This document shows, piece by piece, positions 24,400 through 36,650 of a DNA stretch of 64,000 bases. The stretch comes from Bog-473 sp963743785 (GTDB lineage: Bacteria > Actinomycetota > Acidimicrobiia > Acidimicrobiales > RAAP-2): the NCBI GenBank assembly GCA_963743785.1, contig CAVURD010000036.1, positions 1 to 64,000 of the forward strand, written 5' to 3'. Below the pieces are notes generated by a model, which was not told the DNA's origin, did no database searches, and saw nothing but the letters and a program-made list of their open reading frames with translations. The position numbers and the translations under genes are program-made. Position 1 is the stretch's first letter; every line of letters starts with the position of its first letter.

Positions 24400-25431
24400 A
24401 TGCCCCGTTCCGTGGCCATGGCCATCCTCTTGGTGGCTGTCGTCCTCGCCGGATGCGCTAGCAGCGGCAGAGGAGCAGCCACCGTCCACGTGGAACCGAA
24501 CGTCAACTTCACGCTGCCGCCGGCCACCGCCGGTTGTGGGGGAGCCACCCAACTGGCGGGTGGAGCGACCCGCCTCCCCATCACGGTGAGCGAGAAGGCC
24601 GGACAGGTGGCCGAAATGGTCAACGTGTGCATTGACGGGAAGGGGCCGTTCGCCTTCGTCGTGGACTCGGGAGCCGGGGAGTCCATCATCGCCACGCGCC
24701 TGGCCAATCAACTTCACCTCGACCACGTCGGCCCGGCGCAGGAGTTCGCCGGAGTGGGGTGTGTCGGAACCGCCCGACCGGTGGCCGTCACGACCTGGTC
24801 CGTCGCCGGGGTGGCGCTGTCTCCCCAGTCGTTGACGGCGGCCACGCTGCCGGACTTCGGCGTGAAGGGCCAACCGGTGGGGCTCCTCGGTTCCGACGTC
24901 CTGAGCCGTTTCGGCGCCGTGCGGATTGACTTCACGGGTCAGACTCTGACGTTGGGTGGTCCCGAAGGCACGGCACCAACCGGGAGCGACGTCGTGCACG
25001 GCCCCGTCGGCCCCCCTCCGCCAGCCACCGTGACCGACGGCCAGACCGGCACGACCGTGCCTCTCACCGTGGTGTTGACGCCGGGCGAGGCGGCGCTGAA
25101 TGTGGCCCTGCGGTTCAGTGACGGGCCGATGCGCACCTTCACGGTCGATACGGGTTCTTCCCAGTCGGTGGTGAACACGGCGGTGGCCAAGAAGGAGAAC
25201 TTGGCCCCTTCGGATCTAGCGGAGCGTCAGGACACCGTGTGCTCCTCCATCACGACCCCGCTGGTGCACAGCGGGCCGTGGTCGATCCCCGGCGTCTCCC
25301 TGTACCAGCAGTTGATCGGCACCGCCCCCTTCGGCCCGATCGGGCAGGCGGGCCTGCTGGGATCGGACCAACTCATCCGTTACGGCTGGGTGGTCTTCGA
25401 CTATCGCGGCGGCCGGCTGATCCTGGGATGA
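24400..25431 (+). CDS. Lipoprotein with two retropepsin-like aspartic-protease halves
   Basis: 343 residues. A signal peptide ends in a lipobox (LLVAVVLAGCAS), so the mature protein is tethered outside the membrane by its Cys. Two related domains follow: the first has FVVDSGAGESIIATRLA and ends GLLGSDVLSRFGAVRIDFTG; the second has FTVDTGSSQSVVNTAVA and ends GLLGSDQLIRYGWVVFDYRG. Each carries one D-(S/T)-G, so together they could form one pepsin-like active site inside a single chain. It follows the glycan operon by 5 bases. Function unknown; processing of a surface protein is a guess. Confidence 0.82.
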   Translation: MPRSVAMAILLVAVVLAGCASSGRGAATVHVEPNVNFTLPPATAGCGGATQLAGGATRLPITVSEKAGQVAEMVNVCIDGKGPFAFVVDSGAGESIIATRLANQLHLDHVGPAQEFAGVGCVGTARPVAVTTWSVAGVALSPQSLTAATLPDFGVKGQPVGLLGSDVLSRFGAVRIDFTGQTLTLGGPEGTAPTGSDVVHGPVGPPPPATVTDGQTGTTVPLTVVLTPGEAALNVALRFSDGPMRTFTVDTGSSQSVVNTAVAKKENLAPSDLAERQDTVCSSITTPLVHSGPWSIPGVSLYQQLIGTAPFGPIGQAGLLGSDQLIRYGWVVFDYRGGRLILG

Positions 25432-25439
25432 GCGCCGGG

Positions 25440-25922
25440 TCAGCGCTCCCAGCGCACGAGGTCGTCGAGTTCACCGCTCTCGACGTCGAAGACAAATCCA
25501 GCGATCATCTTCAGCGGCGCCAGGTAGGACGTGCCGGCCAGCAGCTCGATATCCTCCCTCAGCGCCGCGGCGTGGTCGTCGATCGGGAAGAAACCGAGGT
25601 CGGCGCCGGTGAGCTTCTGGAGGTCCCGGTCGGTCACGCCGGCGAGACCGCAGTTGGTGTGTTGCATGACGATGACGGTGTCGACTCCGAGCACCTGACA
25701 CGACAGGGCCAAACTGCGCAAGACGTCTTCTGTCACCCGACCCCCGGCATTGCGGAGCACGTGGGCTTCACCGAGGTGGAGGCCGAGGATGGCGAACACG
25801 TCGATGCGGGCGTCCATGCAGGTCACGATGGCCAGGCGCCGGCCCGGGCGGGGGTCGGCCACGTTGGCCCGGGCGGCGGCGTATCCCTCGTTGGCCTGAA
25901 GGAGCTTCGTGATCTGACTCAT
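25440..25922 (-). CDS. Beta-class carbonic anhydrase
   Basis: 160 residues. It interconverts CO2 and bicarbonate. Zinc ligands are C35 (VTCMDARID), H88 and C91 (MQHTNCG), with D37 as the catalytic dyad residue and the RNAGGRV motif following. The short length fits the single-domain actinobacterial clade. ATG 25922 is chosen at the domain start. It converges with the protease gene, 8 bases apart. It may supply bicarbonate to the biotin carboxylases. Confidence 0.92.
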   Translation of the reverse strand: MSQITKLLQANEGYAAARANVADPRPGRRLAIVTCMDARIDVFAILGLHLGEAHVLRNAGGRVTEDVLRSLALSCQVLGVDTVIVMQHTNCGLAGVTDRDLQKLTGADLGFFPIDDHAAALREDIELLAGTSYLAPLKMIAGFVFDVESGELDDLVRWER

Positions 25923-26357
25923 GGCACTGTGACTAGGCGATCGGGTGCCGATTCCGCAATTCGCGGGGACGGGACGCGGCCCAGCCGATCCTCCGTCGGA
26001 TATCGCCGTAGGATGGGTTTGGGCTGCGTGCGGGTCTGTGGTTGCAAGTCGAGGCCAGTCGCAGGCAAAACGACCCACGTAAGGCAACTTGTGGTTGCTG
26101 AGCATGGTGCGGCTTAGAGGTAAGCCCTGCCCACCGAGTTCCCGGTTGTCGGGGGCCGGTGGCGACGAGGGGATGCGTGCCACGGGTGCGCCGTAGGGCC
26201 CGCGGGCGGTGACGCCCCGGGCCGCCGGTGCCGGTACGTCAACCTTGCAGCAGGCGAGTGTGGGGTCAAAGACCAGGTCAGCCGCACGCAGCCCAAACTC
26301 ATCGGCGGTCCCAATCGACGGCCGGGGCGCCTGAGGGACCGGTAGCATTGGTCCTTC
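25923..26357. other. Divergent intergenic region between carbonic anhydrase and secA
   Basis: 435 bases with no gene I can support. A -10 box TAGCAT (26343-26348) sits 9 bases before the secA start and probably drives a leaderless secA message. A 5-bp hairpin GCAAC/GTTGC lies near 26083-26097. I see no riboswitch or tRNA. Open frames on the minus strand continue from antisense to secA and look like GC-bias shadows. Confidence 0.5.
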
Positions 26358-29130
<2,773 letters not shown>

Positions 29131-29144
<14 letters not shown>

Positions 29145-30285
29145 CCAGAGGCCGGCGGCCGAGGCACCCCGGGATTTCACCGCTGAGCTGGAAGAATCCG
29201 AGGCCCGGCTGGCCGAAGCCGAGCGTTACCTGGGGCTGGACCAGCTGCTCGAACGGCGGGCCGAATTGGAAGTAGCAGCGGCCAAACCCGACCTGTGGAA
29301 CGACGGGGATTCGGCCCGAGCCATCACCACCGAGCTCGGGCAGGTCATGGCCGACCTGGATCAATTGAACGGGCTCCGCAACGACCTGAGTGACGCGGCG
29401 GCGTTGGTGGAGTTGGTCGACGAATCGCGGGCGGAGGGATCACCGGACGCGTCGTTCGAATCCGAACTGGTGACATCCGTTGACGGGCTGCACGCCCGGC
29501 TGGCGGCGCTCGAAGTGCAATCGCTTTTTTCGGGTGAGTACGACGAGAAGGATGCCGTGGTCGAATTGCACGCTGGTGCCGGCGGCACCGACGCGCAGGA
29601 CTGGACCGAGATGATGTTGCGGATGTACCAGCGCTGGGCGGAACGACGCGGCTTCACGGTTGAGTTGGATGAAGCGACGGAGGGGCAAGAGGCCGGCTTG
29701 CTGTCGGCCACGTTCATTGTGCGCGGTAGGTTCGCCTACGGGCTCTTGGCCACCGAGCGCGGTGTGCACCGCCTGGTGCGCATGTCGCCCTTCGACTCGC
29801 AGCGACGCCGTCAGACCAGTTTCGCTTCGATGGACGTCACCCCGTTTCTGGAAGATGTCTCGAGTGAGGTGGAGATCGACGAGAAAGACCTGCGTATTGA
29901 CACCTACCGGTCGTCGGGCGCCGGTGGCCAGCACGTGAACAAGACCGACTCGGCCATTCGGCTGACCCATTTCCCGAGTGGCATCGTGGTCTCGGTCCAG
30001 AACGAGCGCAGTCAACATCAGAACAAGGCCAAGGCCATGCAGATCCTCGGAGCCAAGTTGGCCGAGCGGGCGCGCCAGGAACGTCGGGCCGAGATGAACG
30101 CCTTGAGTGGTGATCGGGGCGACAACGCGTGGGGCAACCAGATCCGGTCCTACGTCCTGGCCCCGTACCAGTTGGTCAAAGATTTGCGGACCTCGTATGA
30201 GACCGGCAATGTGGATGCGGTGCTCGACGGCGACCTCGAAGCCTTCATGGAAGCCGAACTGCGGCGACAACGCGAAAATTCCTGA
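29131..30285 (+). CDS. prfB: Peptide chain release factor 2
   Basis: 384 residues. It terminates at UGA/UAA codons. The RF2 anticodon-like tripeptide SPF is present (RMSPFDSQRR) and the hydrolysis motif is SGAGGQHVNKTDS. The reading frame is continuous from ATG 29131; the programmed +1 frameshift found early in many prfB genes is absent. It overlaps the secA 3' end by 14 bases, implying coupling. Confidence 0.95.
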
Positions 30286-30397
30286 GTACCGACCGTCTGA
30301 CCAGCACTGCAGAAGGTGACCCCAGTGGGGTCGCGGGGGCCGTTAGTATTTGGCTGCTGCGCCACCGCTGTGCGGTGGATGCCGGTCTTCCCACACC

Positions 30398-31132
30398 ATG
30401 ATCCGCTTCGACAACATCACCAAGACCTACAAAGGGTCAACTGTCGCTCTGCGCAACATCTCGGTCGAGATCGACAAGGGGGAATTCGTCTTCCTGGTCG
30501 GATCGTCGGGGTCGGGAAAGACCACGTTCATCCGGCTCTTGCTCCGCGAGGAGCTGCCCGACCCGGGTGGCCACATCTGGGAGGCCGGTCGCGACATTGT
30601 CGACCTACCCAAATGGCGCGTCCCCTACCTCCGCCGCAACATCGGCTGCGTCTTTCAGGACTTTCGCCTGCTGCCCAACAAGACCGTGTTCGAGAACGTC
30701 GCCTTCGCCCTCGAGGTCATCGGCCGACCTCGCCACGTGGTGGCCAACCAGGTGCCACAGGTGCTTGACCTGGTCGGTCTGGCCAAGAAGACGAACAATC
30801 TGCCGGGCGAGCTCTCCGGCGGCGAGCAGCAACGGGTGGCCGTGGCGCGCGCCTTCGTGAACCGCCCGCTCATCCTGATGGCCGACGAGCCGACCGGGAA
30901 CCTGGACCCCCAGACGAGTCAGGGCATCATGCAATTGCTGGACCGCATCAACCGCACCGGCACCACGGTGGTGGTGGCCACGCACGACGAAGTACTGGTG
31001 GACAAGATGCGTCGCCGCGTCATTGAACTCAGCAACGGGAACATGGTGCGAGACCAAGCGCGCGGCGTGTACGGCATTGACGGCACGACCCTGCAGGGCG
31101 TGGAGCTCAGCACGGGAATCTCGGGCGGCTGA
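30398..31132 (+). CDS. ftsE: Cell-division ABC ATPase FtsE
   Basis: 244 residues. With FtsX it couples the divisome to peptidoglycan hydrolases. Walker A is GSSGSGKTTF, the Q-loop is VFQDFRLLPNKTV, the signature is LSGGEQQRVAVARAF, Walker B is LILMADEPTGNLD and the switch His lies in VVVATHDE. Length is normal. A TAGTAT -10 candidate at 30344-30349 lies about 50 bases upstream of ATG 30398. The stop overlaps the ftsX start (TGATG). Confidence 0.96.
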   Translation: MIRFDNITKTYKGSTVALRNISVEIDKGEFVFLVGSSGSGKTTFIRLLLREELPDPGGHIWEAGRDIVDLPKWRVPYLRRNIGCVFQDFRLLPNKTVFENVAFALEVIGRPRHVVANQVPQVLDLVGLAKKTNNLPGELSGGEQQRVAVARAFVNRPLILMADEPTGNLDPQTSQGIMQLLDRINRTGTTVVVATHDEVLVDKMRRRVIELSNGNMVRDQARGVYGIDGTTLQGVELSTGISGG

Positions 31133-32019
31133 TGCCGGTCTCCATCGACTATGTCGTTCGAGAGACCGGCTCGAATCTCTGGCGCAACCGGCTGATGACC
31201 GTGGCCGCGGTGTTGACCGTGGCCGTGTCGCTGACCCTGGTGGGCGCCGCCCTCCTGCTCCGCCAAGGTGCGGCCAATGCGTCGGGCGAGTGGGAGCGGG
31301 GCACGCAGGTCACGGTGTGGATGGCGCCGAACGCCAGTGCCCACGAGACCGCAGCGGTGGGAACCGAAATCTCTCAGTTGAACTACATCCGCCAGCCGTG
31401 TGCCTACTGGGGCAAGCAGCGGAACTTCAACGAGGCCCGCAAGCTGTTGCCGTCCGATGTCGTCGCCTCGACGACGGTGGCTGAGATGCCCACCTCCTAC
31501 TGGTGCACCCCGCAGACGCTGCCCGACGCGACCCAGGTGGTGAAGGCATTCCAGGGCACCGAGGGGGTCCTGGCGGTCACCGAGCCCTCGCAGCAGATCC
31601 ATACCGAAGAAACGGTGATCAACATTTTCAAGTGGGTGTTCCTGAGCGTGGCGGTGATCCTGATCGTCTCGGCCGCCGTCCTGATCCTGAACTCCATCCG
31701 CATGGCGATCTTCGCCCGCCGACGTGAGGTCTCGGTGATGAAACTGGTGGGGGCCACGAACTGGTTCATCCGGGTGCCGTTCATGTCCGAAGGAATGATC
31801 CAGGGCCTTTTGGGTTCTGGATTGGCCGCGCTGGCGGTCTACGCCTTGTACGCGGTGATCAACCACTACGGGAATGGTTCGGGCACCGGCAACATCCTGG
31901 GTGCCATGCACATGTCAGGCGGAGAAGTCATCCTCACGGACATCGTGGTGGTCATTGTGGGCGTGGTGATCGGGTCCCTGGGCTCGGCCATTGCCATTCG
32001 CCGTTTCCTCGACGTCTAA
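31132..32019 (+). CDS. ftsX: Cell-division ABC permease FtsX
   Basis: 295 residues. The N-terminal helix (LMTVAAVLTVAVSLTLVGAALLL) is followed by an extracytoplasmic domain of about 125 residues with cysteines in RQPCAYWG and SYWCTPQ, then three C-terminal helices around RRREVSVMKLVGATNWFIRVPFM, the conserved FtsX cytoplasmic coupling segment. The two loop cysteines could form a disulfide. Coupled to ftsE. smpB, which often follows ftsX in actinobacteria, is absent here. Confidence 0.95.
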   Translation: MPVSIDYVVRETGSNLWRNRLMTVAAVLTVAVSLTLVGAALLLRQGAANASGEWERGTQVTVWMAPNASAHETAAVGTEISQLNYIRQPCAYWGKQRNFNEARKLLPSDVVASTTVAEMPTSYWCTPQTLPDATQVVKAFQGTEGVLAVTEPSQQIHTEETVINIFKWVFLSVAVILIVSAAVLILNSIRMAIFARRREVSVMKLVGATNWFIRVPFMSEGMIQGLLGSGLAALAVYALYAVINHYGNGSGTGNILGAMHMSGGEVILTDIVVVIVGVVIGSLGSAIAIRRFLDV

Positions 32020-32044
32020 CCACCCGGGGTGTAAACAGCCGCCC

Positions 32045-32599
32045 GTGAACATTACGCGTCGGTGGCCCGGAGCGATGATCCCGGCCGTGGTGCTCGCGAG
32101 CCAGGCGCTGACCGGCTGCAGCAGTGGCTCCCCGGGCCACACGTCAGGGTCGACGACGGCGCCGAACGTCACGACCACCTCGGCGGCTTCGGGCACGAGC
32201 TCGACCAGCACCACCGCGAACGGGGCGCGCAATCTCGTCGCCTCGCCCGGCATCAAGAGCGGCTTGCTCGCGGCCTATCTGGCCCATTCCGGCTTGGCGG
32301 CCGATCAGGTGGCGGGTACCGCTCCGGGCTCGGTGTACTACGCCTACCTCCCGTCCACCCGGACCTACTGGGCCATGGCCGGTTTCGTCCCTTCATCGAC
32401 CGCGAGCATCCAGACCCAGGTCTCCATGCAAGACGAGGGCTGTTGCGGGATCTTCACTCAGTCGCCGGGAGCCGCGTCTTGGACCTACGTGTCGAGCTAT
32501 CTCGGAGCCCCGTGCCCGGGCGCGGCGCCACCCGAGGTCCTGGCGGTGTGGAATCTCCAACCCGGCGCCGACTGCACCGGCGCTCCGGACGGCACCTGA
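32045..32599 (+). CDS. Secreted lipoprotein of unknown function
   Basis: About 184 residues from GTG 32045. A signal peptide ends in ASQALTGCSS (lipobox with acylated Cys). A Ser/Thr/Gly-rich linker of about 45 residues precedes a compact domain with cysteines in DEGCCGIFT, GAPCPGAA and GADCTGAPDG and aromatic blocks VYYAYLPSTRTYWAMAGFVPS. No family recognised. It lies 25 bases after ftsX on the same strand. Confidence 0.75.
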   Translation: MNITRRWPGAMIPAVVLASQALTGCSSGSPGHTSGSTTAPNVTTTSAASGTSSTSTTANGARNLVASPGIKSGLLAAYLAHSGLAADQVAGTAPGSVYYAYLPSTRTYWAMAGFVPSSTASIQTQVSMQDEGCCGIFTQSPGAASWTYVSSYLGAPCPGAAPPEVLAVWNLQPGADCTGAPDGT

Positions 32600-32749
32600 T
32601 TCGGAGTGTCGTCCGGAGCCCGGAGCCACCCACCGGTCGAAGAGTTCCCGGCCGGGCAAGGATCTCGGCAAGGTTCGGAGCAAGGGCACGCATCCACACT
32701 GCTCGACGTCCCGCAGGTGCGGGCGCAGTGCGAAAGCGAGGAGCACGCC

Positions 32750-33181
32750 ATGGCCAATACCACGACCATCACGGGCAACCTGACCCGTGAGCCGGAGATC
32801 CGCTACACCCGTGAGGGGCAGGCGACGGCCCAGCTCGGGGTAGCCGTCAACCGACGCTGGCAGGATCGGGCGACCCAGGAATGGCAGGAGGCCACCTCGT
32901 TCTTCGACGTCGTGTGCTGGCGGGACCTGGCCGAGAACGTGGCGTTGAGCCTTTCGAAGGGCATGCGCGTCGTCGTGACCGGTCGACTCGAGCAGCGAAG
33001 CTGGGAGACGGAGGAGGGGGACCACCGTTCAAAGGTCGAGATCACCGCCGATGAGATCGGGCCCAGCCTCCGCTTCGCCACCGCCGATGTGCAGCGCACC
33101 GAGCGCCGTTCAGCCACCGAGAACACCGACGACGGCGTCGACGGTGGGCCGGCGTCCGACGCACAGGCCGTCGAGGTATGA
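32750..33181 (+). CDS. ssb: Single-stranded DNA-binding protein
   Basis: 143 residues. An OB fold starts ANTTTITGNLTREPEIRYT, then VAVNRRWQD, TSFFDVVCWRDLAENVALSLSKGMRVVVTGRLEQRSWETEEG, and ends in a short acidic tail without the classical DDIPF tip. It is a non-essential-type SSB paralogue or the main SSB; the missing tip favours a paralogue. SD GAGGAG precedes ATG 32750. Two small genes follow without a gap. Confidence 0.9.
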   Translation: MANTTTITGNLTREPEIRYTREGQATAQLGVAVNRRWQDRATQEWQEATSFFDVVCWRDLAENVALSLSKGMRVVVTGRLEQRSWETEEGDHRSKVEITADEIGPSLRFATADVQRTERRSATENTDDGVDGGPASDAQAVEV

Positions 33182-33373
33182 GTGTCACCGTGGCTGATCA
33201 CCTCATTCGGACTGGCGGTGGGCCAGCGCCTCGTCGCCGCCCTGCTAACGCTGGGTCACCACCGGATCGGTGTGGTCCTGTCGACGCTGGGAGCGGCCAC
33301 GACGATGGTCGGGGGCCTGACTCTGGTTCGGGCCCATCGCCGGTCCGCTTCGCGACGACGATCGACCTCGTGA
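33182..33373 (+). CDS. Small hydrophobic protein downstream of ssb
   Basis: 63 residues, starting at GTG 33182 immediately after the ssb stop. It has one or two hydrophobic segments (WLITSFGLAVGQRLVAALLTLG and IGVVLSTLGAATTMVGGLTLV) and a basic C-terminus RAHRRSASRRRSTS. The stop overlaps the next start (GTGA), so the three are probably translated in series. No family recognised. Confidence 0.5.
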   Translation: MSPWLITSFGLAVGQRLVAALLTLGHHRIGVVLSTLGAATTMVGGLTLVRAHRRSASRRRSTS

Positions 33374-33555
33374 AGGAAGATGTCTTCGAGATCTGTGCCG
33401 CGTTGGCCCTGGGCGAGTCGTTGCTCAGGCGTTTGGGTCATGAGCGTGCGGCCACGCGCCTGGCCGGCGTCTTCGATGTCGTCGAGGGGCGCCTCGCCGC
33501 CCGTCAGTCTGTCGGGCCGTCGTCCTTGGAGGAATCGTCCGCGTTCTGCTCGTAG
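33370..33555 (+). CDS. Small helical protein coupled to the ssb operon
   Basis: 61 residues from GTG 33370, overlapping the previous stop by 4 bases. An amphipathic helical core (VFEICAALALGESLLRRLGHERAATRLAGVFDVVEGRLA) is followed by a short acidic tail. The last 52 bases are antisense to the 3' end of msrB. No family recognised. Confidence 0.45.
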   Translation: MKEDVFEICAALALGESLLRRLGHERAATRLAGVFDVVEGRLAARQSVGPSSLEESSAFCS

Positions 33556-33968
33556 GTCAGCGAGAGCGAGTTCACGCAGTACCGCAGTCCGGTGTCGGTG
33601 GGCCCGTCGGGGAACACGTGGCCCAGATGCCCGCCACATCGGGCGCACAGGATCTCGGTGCGCGCCATGCCGAAGGTGCGATCGGTGTGCTCCTCAATGG
33701 TCCCGGCCGACTTCGCTCGATCGAAGCTGGGCCAGCCCGTGCCCGATTCGAACTTGGCCTCGGTGTCGAACAATGCCGCGTTGCAGGCGGCACAGTGGAA
33801 CACGCCGTCGCCATCGACGTGGAGCAGTTCGCCCGACCAGGCCGGCTCGGTTCCCGCCTTGCGGAGCACGGCGTAGCGATCTCGGGGGAGCAGTTCGCGC
33901 CACTCGTCCTCTGTCTTGGTGACTTCGTACTCCACCGGGTCCTTCTTTCTGGACTTGCGCGTCAACAT
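33504..33968 (-). CDS. msrB: Peptide-methionine (R)-S-oxide reductase
   Basis: 154 residues. It repairs methionine-R-sulfoxide. Zinc cysteines C59, C62, C108 and C111 are present; catalytic Cys C131 is in LRYCVNSLSL, after the GTGWPSFDRA substrate segment and GHVFPDGP. SD AAGGAG precedes ATG 33968. The tail overlaps the convergent small gene. Confidence 0.95.
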   Translation of the reverse strand: MLTRKSRKKDPVEYEVTKTEDEWRELLPRDRYAVLRKAGTEPAWSGELLHVDGDGVFHCAACNAALFDTEAKFESGTGWPSFDRAKSAGTIEEHTDRTFGMARTEILCARCGGHLGHVFPDGPTDTGLRYCVNSLSLTYEQNADDSSKDDGPTD

Positions 33969-34005
33969 GTTCCACCGCTCCTTGTCAGGTACAACCTCCT
34001 GGCGC

Positions 34006-35221
34006 CTAAAAGTATTTCGGCTCAGCCCCTACGGCGGCGTAGCAAGCCCGGATCAGCCGGCGCGCCCGGGGATCGCCCAGCATGCCCGATTGCATCTTGT
34101 TCATGACGTACCCGACGGCCAGGTTGTTCTCGGGATCGGCGAAGCCGTAGGAACCACCGGCGCCGGTGTGGCCGAACGAAGCCTCGCCGCCGAACGGAGC
34201 GAATGGGCTGGAGATCCAGAAGCCCTGGCCGATGTGCTGCTCCATGGGAAAGCCGAGGGACAAGAAGACCTGGTCGGCGCCGAAGGTACGCACCTGGCGG
34301 GCCCGGTCCACCTGCTCGGCGGTCAGGATCGACTCGGCCGGCCCGCCTTCGACGGTCCCGATGAGGCCGGCATAGAGGCGCGAGAGCGACGTTGCGTTGG
34401 TGATGCCGTTGGCCGCCGGCACCTCGGCGGCGTGCCAGTCCGGGCGGTTCATCCATCCGGCGTCGGAGAAGGCACCACCGACATTCAGTGCTCGGGCCAG
34501 GAGGGTGGTGCTGAAGTCGGCCGGCATCCCGTCGGCGGCGCCGCCTTGGGGCACGAGTCCGCCGACAATGGGGGAGACCCGGTGCTCGAGGTCTTCGGGC
34601 AGGCCGATCCAGAAGTCCAGGCCCAGGGGTTGCGCGATCTCCTCGGCGAAGTACGTGCCCAGCGTGCGCCCACTGACGCGACGGACGACCTCACCGACCA
34701 GCCACCCGTAGGTCAAGGCGTGGTAGCCGTGGGCGGTACCGGGTTCCCACAGCGGCTTCTGTTCGGCCAGGGCCGCCACGACCGGGTCCCAGGCCTGGAC
34801 CTCCTCGGGGCTGAGGGAGGCATCGATGGCGGGGAGGCCGGCTTGATGCGAGAGCAGGAGGACTACGGGGATATCGGCCTTTCCCGATTGCGCGAATTCG
34901 GGCCAGTAGGTGGACACCGGCGCGCTCGAGGTCGAGTTGGCCACGCTGGGCCAGTAGGTTGGCGCAGACTGCAGTGGCACCTTTGGTCGTGGAGAAGACC
35001 AACTGGAGGGTGTCCCGGTCGTAGGGTCGGCTCCCCTTGCGGTCAAAGGTGCCACCATAGATGTCCACCACCTTGCGGCCGCCCACGTGCAGGCAGAAGG
35101 CCGACCCGACCTCGCGTCCGACCTCGAAGTTATGGGCGAAGGCATCCCTCACCCCTTCGAAGCCGGGCTCCACGTGCCCGCCGATGACGGCATCCCCGGT
35201 CTCTCCTTGGCCGGCGCTCAT
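34006..35221 (-). CDS. Serine hydrolase of the beta-lactamase/EstB family, one frameshift
   Basis: About 400 residues when joined. The N-terminal part (ATG 35221) carries the SxxK nucleophile motif in LVFSTTKGATAVCANLLA. The frame breaks near 34920. The C-terminal part holds LLSHQAGLPAID, the catalytic-Tyr region EPGTAHGYHALTYGWLVGEVVRRVSG and the HTG motif in SFGHTGAGGSYGF. Both halves match class C-like carboxylesterases/EstB proteins in order and length, so the break is probably a sequence error. ATG 35221 overlaps the stop of the upstream amidohydrolase (ATGA). Confidence 0.85.
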
Positions 35222-36426
35222 GCGGCCAACCGCGACCCGGCGTGGCCCATCAAGAACAGGAAGTTGTCGACATAGAAGGCCCGGCGCACCTGCTCTCCGG
35301 CATCGCCCAGAGAAGCCTCGAAGCGTTCGATCGGTTTGCGCCCCCCTTCGACGTGGGGATAGTCCGACGAGAACATCACCAGGTCGGCACCGCCCTGCTC
35401 GACGATCCAGCCGACGTCCTCGGTCGGGTACGGGGTGAACCGCACCTGCCGATGGACGTATTCACTGGGGCGGAGTGAGAGTCCCTGCAGGCGCTCCTCG
35501 TGTCGATGAAAGGCGTCGAAGGCCGATTCCATCTGACGGAGCCACGACGGCACCCAGACCGCACCCTGCTCAATGACCCCGATGTGCAGATCAGGGAACT
35601 GCTCGAGGACGCCGTCGAAGATGAGGGTGGCCAGGGTCTGGGCCGGCGGTCCCGGGATGCCCATGTAGTCGACCGAGCGGAAGTTCTCGTCACCCCCGTG
35701 AAAGTCGTGGGGAATGGGCAGGCCGTTCACGAAGTAGTGCGGATCGATCAGTTCGCCGGTGCCGCCCACGTGGAAGACGACCGGGATGCCGGCATCTTGG
35801 GCCAGGGCCCAGATGGGGAAGAGATCGAGGTGGCTGGGGGAGAAGGCCGGCGGGCAACCCGACGCCACCAGCAGCGCGGCCGCCCCCGCTTCGATGGCGT
35901 CCTCGGCCGTGCGCAGTGCCTTCTCGGGGTCGACCATCGGGACGTAGCACGAGGCCAGGAGCCGGGGGTCGACCGAGCAGAACTCGAGCATGCCGCGGTT
36001 GTGGGCCCGGGCCGCGGCATAGGCCAGATCGACGTCGGCAGCGTGTTCGAGTTCGTGCAGGCGCCCGTTGTGGAAGGTATTGAAGACCAGCTGACTGCTG
36101 AAGCCCAAGAGGTCCAGGGCCCGGGGTCGGTCTTCGGCGATGAACGCCCCCGTGGCGGCGAAGTTCTTGCGCTGCATGATCTCGACCGCTTCGGTGGCCC
36201 GGTAGTCGGGGGATTGATGGCGGTCCCGGAGCTGCTCGAAGGAGACCACCAGGTCGCGCTGTTGTTCTTCGGGACTCCCGGTCTGGCGCAGCTCGTTGCC
36301 GCTCGAGTACTTGAGCACCGGGAGGCGGTCGCGGAAGGGTGCCTCGGCGTGGTCCCGCAGCCAGGTGGGTGTCTCCATGATGTGGGCGTCGGCATCGTGG
36401 ACGAGCCGAGCTTCGTTGTAGGCCAT
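35218..36426 (-). CDS. Amidohydrolase-2 family metal-dependent hydrolase
   Basis: 402 residues of the ACMSD-like amidohydrolase group. The metal-site start is DADAHIMETPTWLRDH; later blocks are VFHVGGTG, GVIEQGAVWVPSWLRQM and the C-terminal Asp ligand in MFSSDYPHVEGGRKP. Such enzymes decarboxylate or hydrolyse aromatic or cyclic acids. An SD (GAGGAG) precedes ATG 36426. Forms an operon with the downstream serine hydrolase. Confidence 0.9.
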   Translation of the reverse strand: MAYNEARLVHDADAHIMETPTWLRDHAEAPFRDRLPVLKYSSGNELRQTGSPEEQQRDLVVSFEQLRDRHQSPDYRATEAVEIMQRKNFAATGAFIAEDRPRALDLLGFSSQLVFNTFHNGRLHELEHAADVDLAYAAARAHNRGMLEFCSVDPRLLASCYVPMVDPEKALRTAEDAIEAGAAALLVASGCPPAFSPSHLDLFPIWALAQDAGIPVVFHVGGTGELIDPHYFVNGLPIPHDFHGGDENFRSVDYMGIPGPPAQTLATLIFDGVLEQFPDLHIGVIEQGAVWVPSWLRQMESAFDAFHRHEERLQGLSLRPSEYVHRQVRFTPYPTEDVGWIVEQGGADLVMFSSDYPHVEGGRKPIERFEASLGDAGEQVRRAFYVDNFLFLMGHAGSRLAA

Positions 36427-36650
36427 CTGGACTCCTCTTTTGCTTCACTGAGTATCGCAAAGGCGAGGCGGATGCGCTCTTCGCCCCGGTGATCCGTTGC
36501 GTCGCGGGCCGAATTTCGGCCCCGATCCCGCCTTCGAAGCCGCCAGCCGCCTTCCTTCAACCGTCTTGGGGAGCCCCCCTGATCGAGCCGGGCGCCTCGG
36601 GCTCGACGGGTGCCGGTCGAGCGCCTTTGGGCCGATCTATGTTCGGCCCC

